A stretch of DNA of 64,000 bases, from assembly GCF_013358405.1 (NCBI RefSeq), contig NZ_CP054836.1:124001-188000 (forward strand), given 5' to 3'. This DNA is from Oricola thermophila (GTDB lineage Bacteria; Pseudomonadota; Alphaproteobacteria; Rhizobiales; Rhizobiaceae). The translations under genes and the position numbers were made by a program. Positions within the stretch are counted from its first letter, which is position 1, and each line of letters opens with the position of its first letter. The notes beneath the pieces are model-generated. The model worked only from the letters and a program-made list of their open reading frames with translations, had not been told where the DNA came from and ran no database searches. Of this stretch, positions 1 through 8,014 are shown one piece after another.

Positions 1-1621
1 GTCGGGTAGAGTAGAGCGTGACATCCTTTCGCTCGATCTTGAGAACCTTCTTGAGGTATTGCCAGCTTTTCGTGATCGGTTGCCCCCACCTCAACGCGCC
101 ATTGGGTTTCACATACGGTTCCCATTCGGGAAACAGATATGGGCATCCGATTTCTCTGAGTTCTTCAATCCGCTCCAACAGACCAAGATCCAGGATGAGC
201 GGATGGAGCGGGACGACACGTTGTGAAGAGGGTGTCTTGAACCGCTTCAAATCCTTTTTCGCAATGCGTCCCTTGGATGGGTTAAAGCCGCGAAGATACA
301 GGTAGTAAATGCCGTCCCGTTCTTGGATGTCGTTCAGTTCGAGCTGACCGAGTTCTCCCGGACGAAGGCCCGTCAAGAGAAGCAGCACGTATGCCCAATA
401 GATGTGAGACTGGACGAAATAATTGCCCGGTTTCCAGATGTGCCGTGCGCTCTCGCAGCCAACGAAAAGCGGCTGCGAGAAAATGTGAGCGACTTCGGCG
501 TCATCGAATGAGTCACGGGGAAGGGAAACGAGATTCTCGCCACTCACATGGCTGAATACAGGTTTGTCGTAGGGGTAATAGCCTTTCCCGATGAGCCATC
601 CAAAAAATTTCGACAGAGAATTGTGATATCCGTTGCGCAACCGGGCTTCGGTAAGGCGCTCCAGACCTTCCCATCCGTGGAGTTTCGCATAGTTGTATCT
701 ACCGGAAAGCGTGCGGGCATAGGGTTTCGGGATATTCCGTCGGTTGGGAATGTCAGGCAGCATCCTGTCGAGCTCCTCGACCCGAGCTTTGTCAAAGTCG
801 GACACGACCGGATCTCCCATCTGATCGATGATGAATTGGACGACCAGTTGGACATCGGCTCTCGCGTCAGCATTGCCGCCGTTTTCGGTATCCTCACGAA
901 CAAACTCCTCAAGGGCATCGGAAAACTTTTCGCAGTATCGGGAGTGGTTTGCTGCCGCGTATGTTTCGGTTTGTTTCGTCAAGTCCGAGCCAGAGGGCAT
1001 TTTCGTAACCGGGACCGACATCGGGGGGAGGGGCGGCTCCGAAGGTCGTATCGGATATTGGCCGGGGCTATCGGAGTTCCCTTTGAGCGCCGAGAGGGCG
1101 CTATGGTGGTGCCGGAAACTCGCCGGTACGGCACCGACCTGGAGCGCCGCCTGCATGTCCGCCCTGCCTCGCTCATAAGCTTGGACCTTCTCGGCCTGGC
1201 GTAGATAGGCTTCGGCATCCACATTCTGAGCGACGAATGCCTTGAACAGATCAAGGTAATCGGGCTCAAGCATGGTCGGATCGCACCCGGCGGCCTTGGC
1301 TCGACGCGTCAGGTTTTTCAGCAGTTCCTCGTAGTTTCGTCGGGCTTGTAGCCGTTCTTCGGAGAGGGGCCAGGCGTCTTGCAGGTAATTGCGCAGTTCC
1401 CGGACATTTTTCTGGAAGAGGGATACGAAGTCCGTGCTGTCATTCATTCGATGAACCCAGCCAATCGTCTCGGCAAGCCTGATACGGGCCTGACGATAAT
1501 CGGTGGTTCTTAACGAGACTCTATAAAGCTGCTTGCCGAGAAGACGAGCTACGGTCGGGTTGAGCCGGACTTGAAGATAATAGCGTCCCTCGCGCCGTGA
1601 CAGATAGGAAGCACAGGCCAT
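1..1621 (-). CDS. tyrosine recombinase/integrase with DUF6538-like N-terminus (partial, runs off the left edge)
   Basis: Reading leftward from ATG at 1621 the frame is open for 540 codons to base 1, so the 3' end lies outside the window. A GGAG sits about 5 bases before the ATG. The N-terminus (MACASYLSRREGRYYLQVRL) resembles the DUF6538 module of large site-specific integrases. A core-binding-like helical region follows at about residues 250-400. The catalytic domain begins near residue 405 with TGLRPGELGQL, whose Arg (about R420) is the first catalytic arginine. KTPSSQRVVPLHPLI supplies the beta-strand Lys. The window ends at YSTR, just before the expected HxxR box, so the second Arg, the His and the Tyr nucleophile cannot be checked. 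Base composition is visibly lower in GC than the flanking core genes. It lies 90 bases from a tRNA-Met 3' end, the usual place for an integrase of an integrative element. The family assignment is secure; activity is not shown. Confidence 0.9.
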   Translation of the reverse strand, partial: MACASYLSRREGRYYLQVRLNPTVARLLGKQLYRVSLRTTDYRQARIRLAETIGWVHRMNDSTDFVSLFQKNVRELRNYLQDAWPLSEERLQARRNYEELLKNLTRRAKAAGCDPTMLEPDYLDLFKAFVAQNVDAEAYLRQAEKVQAYERGRADMQAALQVGAVPASFRHHHSALSALKGNSDSPGQYPIRPSEPPLPPMSVPVTKMPSGSDLTKQTETYAAANHSRYCEKFSDALEEFVREDTENGGNADARADVQLVVQFIIDQMGDPVVSDFDKARVEELDRMLPDIPNRRNIPKPYARTLSGRYNYAKLHGWEGLERLTEARLRNGYHNSLSKFFGWLIGKGYYPYDKPVFSHVSGENLVSLPRDSFDDAEVAHIFSQPLFVGCESARHIWKPGNYFVQSHIYWAYVLLLLTGLRPGELGQLELNDIQERDGIYYLYLRGFNPSKGRIAKKDLKRFKTPSSQRVVPLHPLILDLGLLERIEELREIGCPYLFPEWEPYVKPNGALRWGQPITKSWQYLKKVLKIERKDVTLYSTR

Positions 1622-1745
1622 GGCATCTCCGCGTACATTGGTGCGAGATGTCTCACAGTCTCCGGAACCCCTGTTCCGTGTAACTGCTTGATTTCATTGC
1701 CTGGAAATCAATGGTAGCGGAGGAGGGACTTGAACCCCCGACACG
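1..1745. mobile_element. end of a tRNA-Met-targeted integrative element (other end outside the window)
   Basis: The integrase at 1-1621 lies on the 3' side of the tRNA-Met gene (1712-1788, minus strand), with only a short non-coding gap between. That is the classic arrangement of an island integrated into a tRNA 3' end. The att core would be expected inside about 1712-1745, the 3' part of the tRNA. The element extends leftward out of the window, so its cargo and second att copy are not visible. The boundary is inferred from context; no direct repeat can be tested here. Confidence 0.65.
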
Positions 1746-1788
1746 CGGATTATGATTCCGCTGCTCTAACCAACTGAGCTACTCCGCC
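1712..1788 (-). tRNA. tRNA-Met (anticodon CAU)
   Basis: The reverse complement folds as a full cloverleaf of 77 nt including the encoded CCA. The acceptor stem is GGCGGAG with CTCCGCT, the D arm is GCTC/GAGC, and the anticodon stem GCGGA/TCCGC encloses loop ATCATAA, giving anticodon CAT. The T arm contains GGTTCAA. The alphaproteobacterial elongator tRNA-Met has this form. A CAU tRNA can also be the lysidine-modified tRNA-Ile2, but the stem sequences favour Met. Its 3' half is the likely attachment site for the adjacent integrase. Confidence 0.95.
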
Positions 1789-1940
1789 ACGGCGGCGAGG
1801 CGTGCTGCCCGCCGGGTCGCGCGGATATAAGGGGCACCCATCGGAACTGTCAAGCGCACAATCGCAGCTTGCCGCCTTGTTTTGAATGTGCAAACGCGCT
1901 TAAAACGCGTCCATCCATCAAAACCATTCCGGACATTGTC

Positions 1941-2897
1941 ATGCCCAGCAAAAACGGTCCCAGGCTCGCCGTCATCGGTTGCGGTTACTGGGGGGCGAAC
2001 CACGTGCGCACGCTTGGCGAGATGGGCGCCCTCCATTCCGTGTCGGACATCCATCTCGATCGCGCGGAAATGCTCGCCCAGCCCTTCGGCGCACGGGCCT
2101 GCAAGCCGGACGAGATTTTCGCTGACAACGATGTCGATGCCGTCGTCCTCGCGTTGCCCGCGCATGTGCACGCGGAATATGCCCTGCGCGCGATTGCCGA
2201 CGGCAAGCACGTATTCGTCGAGAAGCCGCTGTCCCTGTCATCGACCGACGGCGCCAAGGTCGTCGAGGAGGCGGCGACCGCGGGCAGGGTTCTGATGACG
2301 GGGCATATCCTGCGTTATCACAACGCGTTCGTGGCGCTTGCCGAACGCATCGCCGCCGGCGATCTCGGCGAGATTCGCTATGTTCAGAGCCATCGGCTCG
2401 GTTTCGGCAAGTTCCATGCCCGGTTCGACGCGTTGTGGGACCTTGCGCCGCACGATCTTTCGCTGATGCTCACGCTGGCCGGCGGCGAGCCGGAGCGGGT
2501 GCGGGGCGTCCATCGCGGCGTATCGATAGGTACGACGGATATCGCCCATGTTCATCTCGATTTCGCCGGCGGCATGGGCGCACATGTGCATGTGTCCCGC
2601 CACAGCCCCTACCGGGAGCGCCGGTTCACGGTCATCGGGTCCGAGGGCATGGCGGTGTGGGACGATCTCGAGGACTGGCCGCGCAAGCTGGCGCTGTATC
2701 GCCACTCGATCGACCCGAAGGGAACGAACTGGGATTTCTCGCTGAGCGAGCCGGAATACGTGCCGCTTGAACCGAACATGGCCCTTACCGACGAACTGGC
2801 GCATTTCATCGACTGTATCGAAAGCGGAAAGACGCCGCTGACCGACGGTCGGCAGGGCGTTGCCGTCCTGCGGATACTGGAGGAGGCCGGGAGCTAG
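1941..2897 (+). CDS. Gfo/Idh/MocA family oxidoreductase
   Basis: A 318-residue NAD(P)-dependent sugar-type dehydrogenase. The N-terminal Rossmann fold shows LAVIGCGYWGANHVR with the GxGxxG turn at residues 13-18, and the family's EKP motif is at about 94-96 (VFVEKPLSLS). A C-terminal alpha/beta domain typical of Gfo/Idh follows. The ATG at 1941 was chosen because the Rossmann strand starts seven residues in; the frame stays open upstream to 1869 but adds nothing recognisable. The next gene is a DegT/DnrJ aminotransferase on the same strand, about 150 bases downstream. Such pairs usually oxidise and then transaminate a nucleotide sugar for surface polysaccharide, but the substrate cannot be read from sequence and no glycosyltransferase is in view. 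Confidence 0.85.
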   Translation: MPSKNGPRLAVIGCGYWGANHVRTLGEMGALHSVSDIHLDRAEMLAQPFGARACKPDEIFADNDVDAVVLALPAHVHAEYALRAIADGKHVFVEKPLSLSSTDGAKVVEEAATAGRVLMTGHILRYHNAFVALAERIAAGDLGEIRYVQSHRLGFGKFHARFDALWDLAPHDLSLMLTLAGGEPERVRGVHRGVSIGTTDIAHVHLDFAGGMGAHVHVSRHSPYRERRFTVIGSEGMAVWDDLEDWPRKLALYRHSIDPKGTNWDFSLSEPEYVPLEPNMALTDELAHFIDCIESGKTPLTDGRQGVAVLRILEEAGS

Positions 2898-3047
2898 CGC
2901 CCCGCCTGTTCACCGCAGGTTACAAAGGCGCAAACGGATTGATGCATGTCCCCTTTACGTCCGGCGCGCATCCGCGATAAGCGGCGGGCGGGCGACGAGG
3001 AAATGAGGGCCGCCGCACTGCTGCGGGCCCGGAAACTGGGGTAGTTC

Positions 3048-4193
3048 ATGCAATTCATCGATCTCGGCGCGCAGCGGACGCGCATTGAGCACAAGATCAC
3101 TGCCGCCGTCGACGCGGTCGTCAAGAGCGGGGCATACATTCTCGGACCCCAGGTCGGTGAATTCGAACGACGGCTGGCGGAATATGTCGGCGTGAAGCAT
3201 GTCGTAGGCTGCGCCAGCGGAACCGATGCCCTGCTCATTCCCCTGATGGCGAAGGGAATCGGGCGAGGGGATGCCGTGTTCGTGCCGGGCTTCACCTTCG
3301 CGGCCACAGCGGAAGTCGTCGCGCTGGCGGGCGCAGAACCCGTGTTCGTCGATATCGATCCGGACACCTACAACATGGATCCGCGTTCGCTCGAGGAGGC
3401 GATCGCCATGATCGAGACCGAAGGCCGGTTGCAGCCGAAGGCTGTCATCCCGGTCGATCTGTTCGGTCTCGCTGCCGACTATACCGCCATCGGCAGGATT
3501 GCCGCCCGGCACGGCCTGATGGTCATTTCCGACGCGGCGCAATCGATCGGCGGCGAAGCCGACAACAAGCGATGCGGAAGCTTCGGCAATGTCGCATCCA
3601 CGAGCTTCTATCCGGCAAAGCCGCTTGGGTGCTACGGAGACGGCGGCGCGGTGATGACCGACGATGACGAACTTGCCGAAGTCATGCGTTCCATCGCGTT
3701 CCACGGAATGGGCACCAGCCAGTACGACAATGTCCGGATCGGCCTGACTTCGCGCCTGGACACGATCCAGGCGGCGATTCTGATCGAGAAGCTCGCCATT
3801 CTCGAGGAAGAGATGGAAGCGCGCCAGCGCGTCGCGGCGCGATACCACGAAGGGCTTTCGGACCTCGTCAAGGCGGCGTCGAACCCTCCCGGATGCCGGT
3901 CGGCCTGGGCCCAGTATGCGATCGAGCTGCCGGAGCGCGACGCGTTGCAGGCGCATCTGAAGTCGCGGGATATCCCGTCGGTGATCTACTATGTGAAGCC
4001 ACTGCACAAGCAGGTCGCCTACGAGCGGTTCCCCGTTGCGCCGAACGGCTTGCCTGTTTCGGAGGCAAAGCCGAAAACCATCCTTTGTCTCCCGATGCAC
4101 GCCTATCTTTCGGAAGAGGGCCAGGAACGGGTGATCGGGGAAATACGCTCATTCGTTACGGCAAACCCCGAACGGATCCCGGCGGCCGAATGA
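3048..4193 (+). CDS. DegT/DnrJ/EryC1/StrS family PLP aminotransferase
   Basis: A 381-residue fold-type I PLP enzyme of the sugar aminotransferase family. Family landmarks are GCASGTDALLIPL near residue 60, DAAQSIGGE near 165 for the cofactor ring Asp, and SFYPAKPLGCYGDGGA with the Schiff-base Lys at about K191. Length is normal. It probably transaminates a keto-sugar nucleotide made by the oxidoreductase just upstream; that pathway role is inferred from adjacency alone. The gene ends 3 bases before the convergent mnmA stop codon, so there is no room for a separate terminator. Confidence 0.88.
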   Translation: MQFIDLGAQRTRIEHKITAAVDAVVKSGAYILGPQVGEFERRLAEYVGVKHVVGCASGTDALLIPLMAKGIGRGDAVFVPGFTFAATAEVVALAGAEPVFVDIDPDTYNMDPRSLEEAIAMIETEGRLQPKAVIPVDLFGLAADYTAIGRIAARHGLMVISDAAQSIGGEADNKRCGSFGNVASTSFYPAKPLGCYGDGGAVMTDDDELAEVMRSIAFHGMGTSQYDNVRIGLTSRLDTIQAAILIEKLAILEEEMEARQRVAARYHEGLSDLVKAASNPPGCRSAWAQYAIELPERDALQAHLKSRDIPSVIYYVKPLHKQVAYERFPVAPNGLPVSEAKPKTILCLPMHAYLSEEGQERVIGEIRSFVTANPERIPAAE

Positions 4194-4196
4194 GTC

Positions 4197-5381
4197 TCAG
4201 CCGGCCTCGGCCATGGCCGCATCGAGCCGGGCCAGCATGGCCTCGGTTTCCGGCGAGCGCTCGGTGCGGTCGATGAAACCGCCGCCGAGAACGCGGGCGC
4301 CGGCACCTTCGCCGTCATAGAGAACGCAGGCCTGTCCGGGCGCGACGCCACCTTCTCCCGACGAGAGACGGACCCAGGTGTTGCCGGCCTCGTGGAAAAT
4401 CCGTGCCGGCGCAGGCGGCCTCGTGGAGCGAACCCGCGCCATCACTTCGCGTCCTTCAGCGGGAATGTCGTCGAGCGCGCCGTCCCCGATCCAGTTCGTC
4501 TCGCGCAAATGCACGATGCGTGTGTCGAGCGCTTCACGCGGGCCCACGATGACCCGGCGCGACCGGGCATCGAGCCTGACCACGTATAGCGGCTCCCCGG
4601 TGGCAACGCCGAGACCCTTTCTCTGGCCAACCGTGTAGCGAAGAATGCCGTCATGACGCCCCAGAATCCGGCCATCGACGTGGACGATGTCCCCGGAAAG
4701 AGCGGCATCTGGGCGCAGTCGGGCGATCACGTCGGCATAGTTGCCGTTCGGAACGAAACAGATGTCCTGGCTGTCCGGCTTGTCGGCTACCAGGAGACCC
4801 ATTTCCGTCGCGTGCCGGCGGGTCTCGTCCTTTGTCATTTCACCCAGCGGAAAACGCAGGAAGTCGATCTGCGGCTGGGTCGTCGCGAACAGGAAATAGC
4901 TCTGGTCGCGATCTGCGTCGACCGGACGGAAGAGTGCGCGATGCTCGCCGACCTTGCGGGACCGGATATAATGTCCCGTTGCGAGCGCGTCGGCATCCAG
5001 GTCGCGAGCCGTCTTGAGCAGGTCGGCGAACTTGACCGTCTGGTTGCACGCAACGCATGGAATGGGGGTTTCTCCCGCCAGGTAGGAATCCGCAAAGTTG
5101 TCGATCACCGCCTCGCGGAACCGGCTCTCGTAGTCGAGAACATAGTGAGGAATGCCGAGCGTCTCGCAGACGAGACGTGCATCGTCGATATCCTGGCCGG
5201 CACAGCACGACCCGGTCTTGCGGACGGCTTCCCCGTGATCGTAGAGCTGCAGGGTGATGCCGATCACCTCGTAACCCTCGGCGTGAAGCAGACCGGCAAC
5301 GACCGAGGAATCGACGCCGCCGGACATGGCGACGACGACACGGGTCTTTTCCGGCGGCTTGTCGATATCGAGCGAATTCAT
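4197..5381 (-). CDS. mnmA: tRNA-specific 2-thiouridylase MnmA
   Basis: MnmA thiolates U34 of tRNA-Lys, -Glu and -Gln using ATP and a persulfide relayed to its own cysteine. The PP-loop SGGVDSS is at residues 20-26. The two functional cysteines align with C112 (in ACNQTVKF) and C208 (in QDICFV), and GHYIRS follows the first. The protein has 394 residues. ATG at 5381 was chosen because rhizobial homologs begin MNSLDL; the open frame reaches 5444 but the extra 21 residues are not conserved in type. It converges with the DegT gene and is divergent from sciP. Confidence 0.96.
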   Translation of the reverse strand: MNSLDIDKPPEKTRVVVAMSGGVDSSVVAGLLHAEGYEVIGITLQLYDHGEAVRKTGSCCAGQDIDDARLVCETLGIPHYVLDYESRFREAVIDNFADSYLAGETPIPCVACNQTVKFADLLKTARDLDADALATGHYIRSRKVGEHRALFRPVDADRDQSYFLFATTQPQIDFLRFPLGEMTKDETRRHATEMGLLVADKPDSQDICFVPNGNYADVIARLRPDAALSGDIVHVDGRILGRHDGILRYTVGQRKGLGVATGEPLYVVRLDARSRRVIVGPREALDTRIVHLRETNWIGDGALDDIPAEGREVMARVRSTRPPAPARIFHEAGNTWVRLSSGEGGVAPGQACVLYDGEGAGARVLGGGFIDRTERSPETEAMLARLDAAMAEAG

Positions 5382-5575
5382 CGTGTCGCCTGGTTGTTGC
5401 GTACCGGGCGGATATAGCTTCGTGGAGCCGCCAGTACCAGACATGGAAACGAGATTCCGGCGCGGCGGCTGCCTGCCGCAGGCATTACCAAATGCCTACC
5501 GTTGCCTTAGGTGTTTTTTAAAGCTGTGGCCGTAATGTGGCATCGTTAATGGTCTTTGAGTGTGTAGTGAGTGCA

Positions 5576-5851
5576 ATGACCGACCAGATTCGACCGCGCG
5601 TCAAATATGTGATTGGGCCGGATGGCAGCCCCTTGACAATCAACGATCTGCCGCCTGCTTCAACCCGGCGTTGGGTGATCCGCAGAAAGGCCGAAGTCGT
5701 GGCCGCCGTTCGCGGCGGACTCCTGAGCCTTGAGGAGGCATGCCAGCGCTACGCGCTGACGGTCGAGGAGTACCTGTCCTGGCAGGCTTCCATCGACGAG
5801 CACGGCCTTGCCGGGCTGCGCACCACGCGTATTCAGCAATACCGCCACTGA
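5576..5851 (+). CDS. sciP: CtrA inhibitor SciP (DUF1153)
   Basis: A 91-residue DUF1153 protein with the family core VKYVIGPDGSPLT, RRWVIRRKAEVVAAVRGG, LSLEEACQRYALTVEEYLSWQ and a C-terminal GLAGLRTTRIQQYR. In Caulobacter SciP binds CtrA and blocks transcription activation during G1, and the helix-turn-helix-like core is almost invariant across alphaproteobacteria. ATG at 5576 gives the usual length; the frame runs back to 5537 with non-family residues. A GANTC site lies upstream at 5453-5457. It lies in the same cell-cycle locus as ctrA and chpT, which supports the name. Confidence 0.93.
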   Translation: MTDQIRPRVKYVIGPDGSPLTINDLPPASTRRWVIRRKAEVVAAVRGGLLSLEEACQRYALTVEEYLSWQASIDEHGLAGLRTTRIQQYRH

Positions 5852-5920
5852 ACCTGCGTCGTCCAGGCAGCAGCGTCATCCACGACACGCCATCTCGAAA
5901 ACCTTGGGGGCCGTTCGCGG

Positions 5921-6394
5921 TCAGCGGAGCATCATCGTTGCTGCTGCTGCCGTGACGACGGAGGTGGCGTAAAACCACAGGCCCGGTTGGGTGAACGCAT
6001 CGGCAAGTCCGGATGTCTTGGCGGCGAATATCACCAGCGCGACAAGCAGAACGTCCATCATCGACCATCTCGATATGGCGTTGAGCAGACGATGCATGCG
6101 CTCGCGGGCAGACGAATCCCGGTTTGCGGAAAGCAGCAGGGCTTGGGTGGCAAGGATCTTCCCGGCAGGGAACAGGACGGAAAACGCCGCTATCAGAAGT
6201 GCCAGGAACGCGTCATCGGACAACCACAGTTCGCGGATCATCTCGATCAGCGATGGCGTGCGACTGAAAAAGACAAGGTGCTCGAACCGGAGCAATGGCT
6301 GGGTGATCCCCAGCGCGAGGCTGAAGGCGGATATTGTCAGGAGCAGCCCGGTGACGACACGCATGCAGCGCTCGTAGTCGGCCCCGGTCGACAA
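5921..6394 (-). CDS. PqiA-like (paraquat-inducible protein A) inner-membrane protein
   Basis: A 157-residue protein with four predicted membrane segments, at about residues 12-34, 62-88, 112-134 and 137-156. It resembles a single PqiA half-module: FSRTPSLIEMIRELW, then LIAAFSVLFPAGK, then WSMMDVLLVALVIFAAK match the pattern of that family. PqiA proteins are linked to envelope lipid transport with MCE-domain PqiB, but no MCE gene is nearby, so the partner is unknown. An alternative start at Met11 (6364) would place the first membrane helix close to the N-terminus. It lies 30 bases downstream of fliJ on the same strand. Confidence 0.75.
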   Translation of the reverse strand: MSTGADYERCMRVVTGLLLTISAFSLALGITQPLLRFEHLVFFSRTPSLIEMIRELWLSDDAFLALLIAAFSVLFPAGKILATQALLLSANRDSSARERMHRLLNAISRWSMMDVLLVALVIFAAKTSGLADAFTQPGLWFYATSVVTAAAATMMLR

Positions 6395-6424
6395 GGCAAG
6401 CGCGCAGAGGGACGGATGCGCGAC

Positions 6425-6808
6425 CTAGCCGATCATCTCCTTGCGCTGATCGTCGGCGCCGGAGGAGCTTCCGGCACGTGCTTCGCGCACCTCGAGGCGT
6501 TCCGCTTTCTGCAGTTCCGCCTCGGCCTCGAGCAATTCCGCCTCGGCAGCTTCCTTTTGCTGCTTGAGATCGCGGATCGAGGTCATCAGGTTGTCGCGGC
6601 GCGTGCGTGCGGCCTTGGCAAAGGTCGGATAGGCAAAATGGTTCTGATCCGTAATGCCGGATTTCTTTTCCTCCGCCACGATCTGCGCGTCCAGCTCGCT
6701 GGCCATCCGTTCGAATTCGGAAATCATACTCTCAAGCTGCATGACCTGGCGATGCTTCTCCGCAACCTTGAACTGGCGGAGACGAATCATGTTGTCCCTC
6801 GGTTTCAT
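6425..6808 (-). CDS. fliJ: flagellar export protein FliJ family
   Basis: A 127-residue, almost wholly helical, charged protein beginning MKPRDNMIRLRQFKVAEKHR and continuing as one long coiled coil to about residue 115. This is the size and pattern of rhizobial FliJ, the stalk-like component that links the FliI ATPase ring to the export gate. ATG at 6808 was chosen over 6829 because AGGAG lies 8 bases upstream. No other flagellar gene is in the window; the gene is divergent from ctrA and shares its upstream region, as in several rhizobia. Sequence identity in this family is low, so the name rests on pattern and neighbourhood. Confidence 0.78.
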   Translation of the reverse strand: MKPRDNMIRLRQFKVAEKHRQVMQLESMISEFERMASELDAQIVAEEKKSGITDQNHFAYPTFAKAARTRRDNLMTSIRDLKQQKEAAEAELLEAEAELQKAERLEVREARAGSSSGADDQRKEMIG

Positions 6809-6936
6809 ACGCAAAACTCCTAGAACCAAACGCTAGCGGTCACTCGAATTCGACGGACGCGGATCGTATCCGCAAGCCATAACCGGCTTTTGGTAACACT
6901 TCGTTTACGTCCTCCGTTAATGATAGGCCGCAACCT

Positions 6937-6951
6937 TTAAGGCAGAGTAAA
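6937..6951. promoter_or_regulatory. degenerate CtrA box TTAA-N7-TAAA
   Basis: TTAA ggcagag TAAA differs in one position from the consensus TTAA-N7-TTAA. It lies between fliJ and ctrA, where autoregulation by CtrA is expected. The same degenerate form occurs between chpT and eipA. Confidence 0.5.
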
Positions 6952-7118
6952 TCCAAACTGCCATCCGGGGTGAAAGTTTGGTGAGTCAATTGAATCGCTT
7001 AGAGACGTTTTTTCATGCGGAAAGTCCGGTAACGCCGTTGAAAAAATCTAGCGATTTCAGGTGCCTGAGAGAATGGATTAATAGAGAATGAAGTCTTGCG
7101 GAACCGGAATATGTTTTG

Positions 7119-7127
7119 TTAACCATT
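7119..7127 (+). promoter_or_regulatory. CtrA half-site TTAACCATT upstream of ctrA
   Basis: TTAACCATT matches the known CtrA half-site form TTAACCAT. It sits about 85 bases before the ctrA ATG. Binding is inferred from the motif only. Confidence 0.5.
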
Positions 7128-7210
7128 CCATGGCAGCCTAGACGCGGGCCAATGTGATTCTGCCTCAGGATCGGACGGACGCGATCATCGGGCAGGAGAA
7201 GGGGAAAGAA

Positions 7211-7912
7211 ATGCGAGTTTTGCTCATCGAGGACGACAGCGCGATCGCACAGAGCATCGAACTGATGCTGAAGTCGGAGAACTTCAACGTCTATTCGACG
7301 GATCTTGGAGAAGAGGGTGTCGACCTTGGAAAGCTCTATGACTACGATATCATCCTCCTGGATCTGAATCTGCCTGACATGTCCGGCTACGAGGTGCTTC
7401 GCACGTTGCGCCTCTCCAAGATCAAGACCCCCATTCTCATCCTGTCCGGCATGGCCGGTATCGAGGACAAGGTGCGCGGTCTCGGGTTCGGTGCGGACGA
7501 TTACATGACCAAGCCGTTCCACAAGGACGAGCTGGTCGCGCGCATTCACGCCATTGTCCGGCGGTCGAAAGGGCACGCGCAGTCGATCATCACGACCGGC
7601 GACCTCGTGGTCAATCTCGACGCCAAGACGGTGGAAGTCGGCGGCCAGCGTGTGCATCTGACCGGCAAGGAATACCAGATGCTCGAGCTGCTTTCCCTGC
7701 GCAAGGGCACGACCCTGACCAAGGAAATGTTCCTCAACCATCTCTATGGCGGCATGGACGAGCCGGAACTGAAGATCATCGACGTCTTCATCTGCAAGCT
7801 GCGCAAGAAACTCGACGCGGCGTCCGGCGGGGTCAATTACATCGAGACTGTATGGGGGCGCGGCTACGTGCTGCGCGAGCCGGAGCAGGTTTCGATGGCC
7901 GAAAGTGCCTGA
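7211..7912 (+). CDS. ctrA: cell-cycle master response regulator CtrA
   Basis: A 233-residue OmpR/PhoB-type regulator. The receiver (1-120) has acidic pocket E7-D8-D9, phosphoacceptor D51 in [15 protein letters not shown], and K in MTKPF. The winged-helix DNA-binding domain spans about 125-230 and carries the highly conserved CtrA stretch [18 protein letters not shown] and [14 protein letters not shown]. CtrA activates and represses cell-cycle, division, flagellar and envelope genes and silences the origin in Caulobacter. ATG at 7211 follows a purine-rich GGAGAAGGGG. The C-terminus is Glu-Ser-Ala, where Caulobacter CtrA ends in an Ala-Ala ClpXP signal. Context with sciP, chpT and eipA is that of Hyphomicrobiales. 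Confidence 0.98.
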   Translation: MRVLLIEDDSAIAQSIELMLKSENFNVYSTDLGEEGVDLGKLYDYDIILLDLNLPDMSGYEVLRTLRLSKIKTPILILSGMAGIEDKVRGLGFGADDYMTKPFHKDELVARIHAIVRRSKGHAQSIITTGDLVVNLDAKTVEVGGQRVHLTGKEYQMLELLSLRKGTTLTKEMFLNHLYGGMDEPELKIIDVFICKLRKKLDAASGGVNYIETVWGRGYVLREPEQVSMAESA

Positions 7913-7938
7913 TCGGCCCTATTCTCTCTCATCCTGAT

Positions 7939-7976
7939 CGAACAAGGCCCGGCCTGGATTGGCCGGGCCTTGTTCG
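7939..7976. terminator. strong hairpin between convergent ctrA and receiver gene
   Basis: A perfect 16-bp stem (CGAACAAGGCCCGGCC with its complement) encloses the loop TGGATT. It starts 27 bases after the ctrA stop and ends just before the convergent receiver gene's 3' end, so it probably terminates both. The stem's own TTGTT stretch is the only U-rich part. Confidence 0.8.
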
Positions 7977-8014
7977 TTTCGGCGTTGCCCATCCCCCGCG
8001 CGAGGACAGGCGGT

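Larger units (their letters stand above)
6809..7210. promoter_or_regulatory. ctrA/fliJ divergent regulatory region
   Basis: A 402-base AT-enriched gap with no gene. It holds three GANTC methylation sites (6983-6987 GAGTC, 6992-6996 GAATC, 7156-7160 GATTC), two of them 4 bases apart, plus two CtrA-like sites listed separately. In Caulobacter and rhizobia ctrA transcription is controlled by CcrM methylation of GANTC and by CtrA feedback, so this composition fits. Exact promoter start sites cannot be assigned by eye. Confidence 0.7.

Noticed and set aside
544-1269. Several short frames on both strands inside the integrase region (for example 544-918 minus, 979-1269 minus, 548-1204 plus)
   Set aside because: All lie in other frames of the large integrase reading frame, which is open from 1621 to the window edge with clear recombinase motifs.
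5987-6823. 278-codon plus-strand frame opposite the PqiA-like and fliJ genes
   Set aside because: Antisense; the minus strand has two recognisable proteins with ribosome sites.
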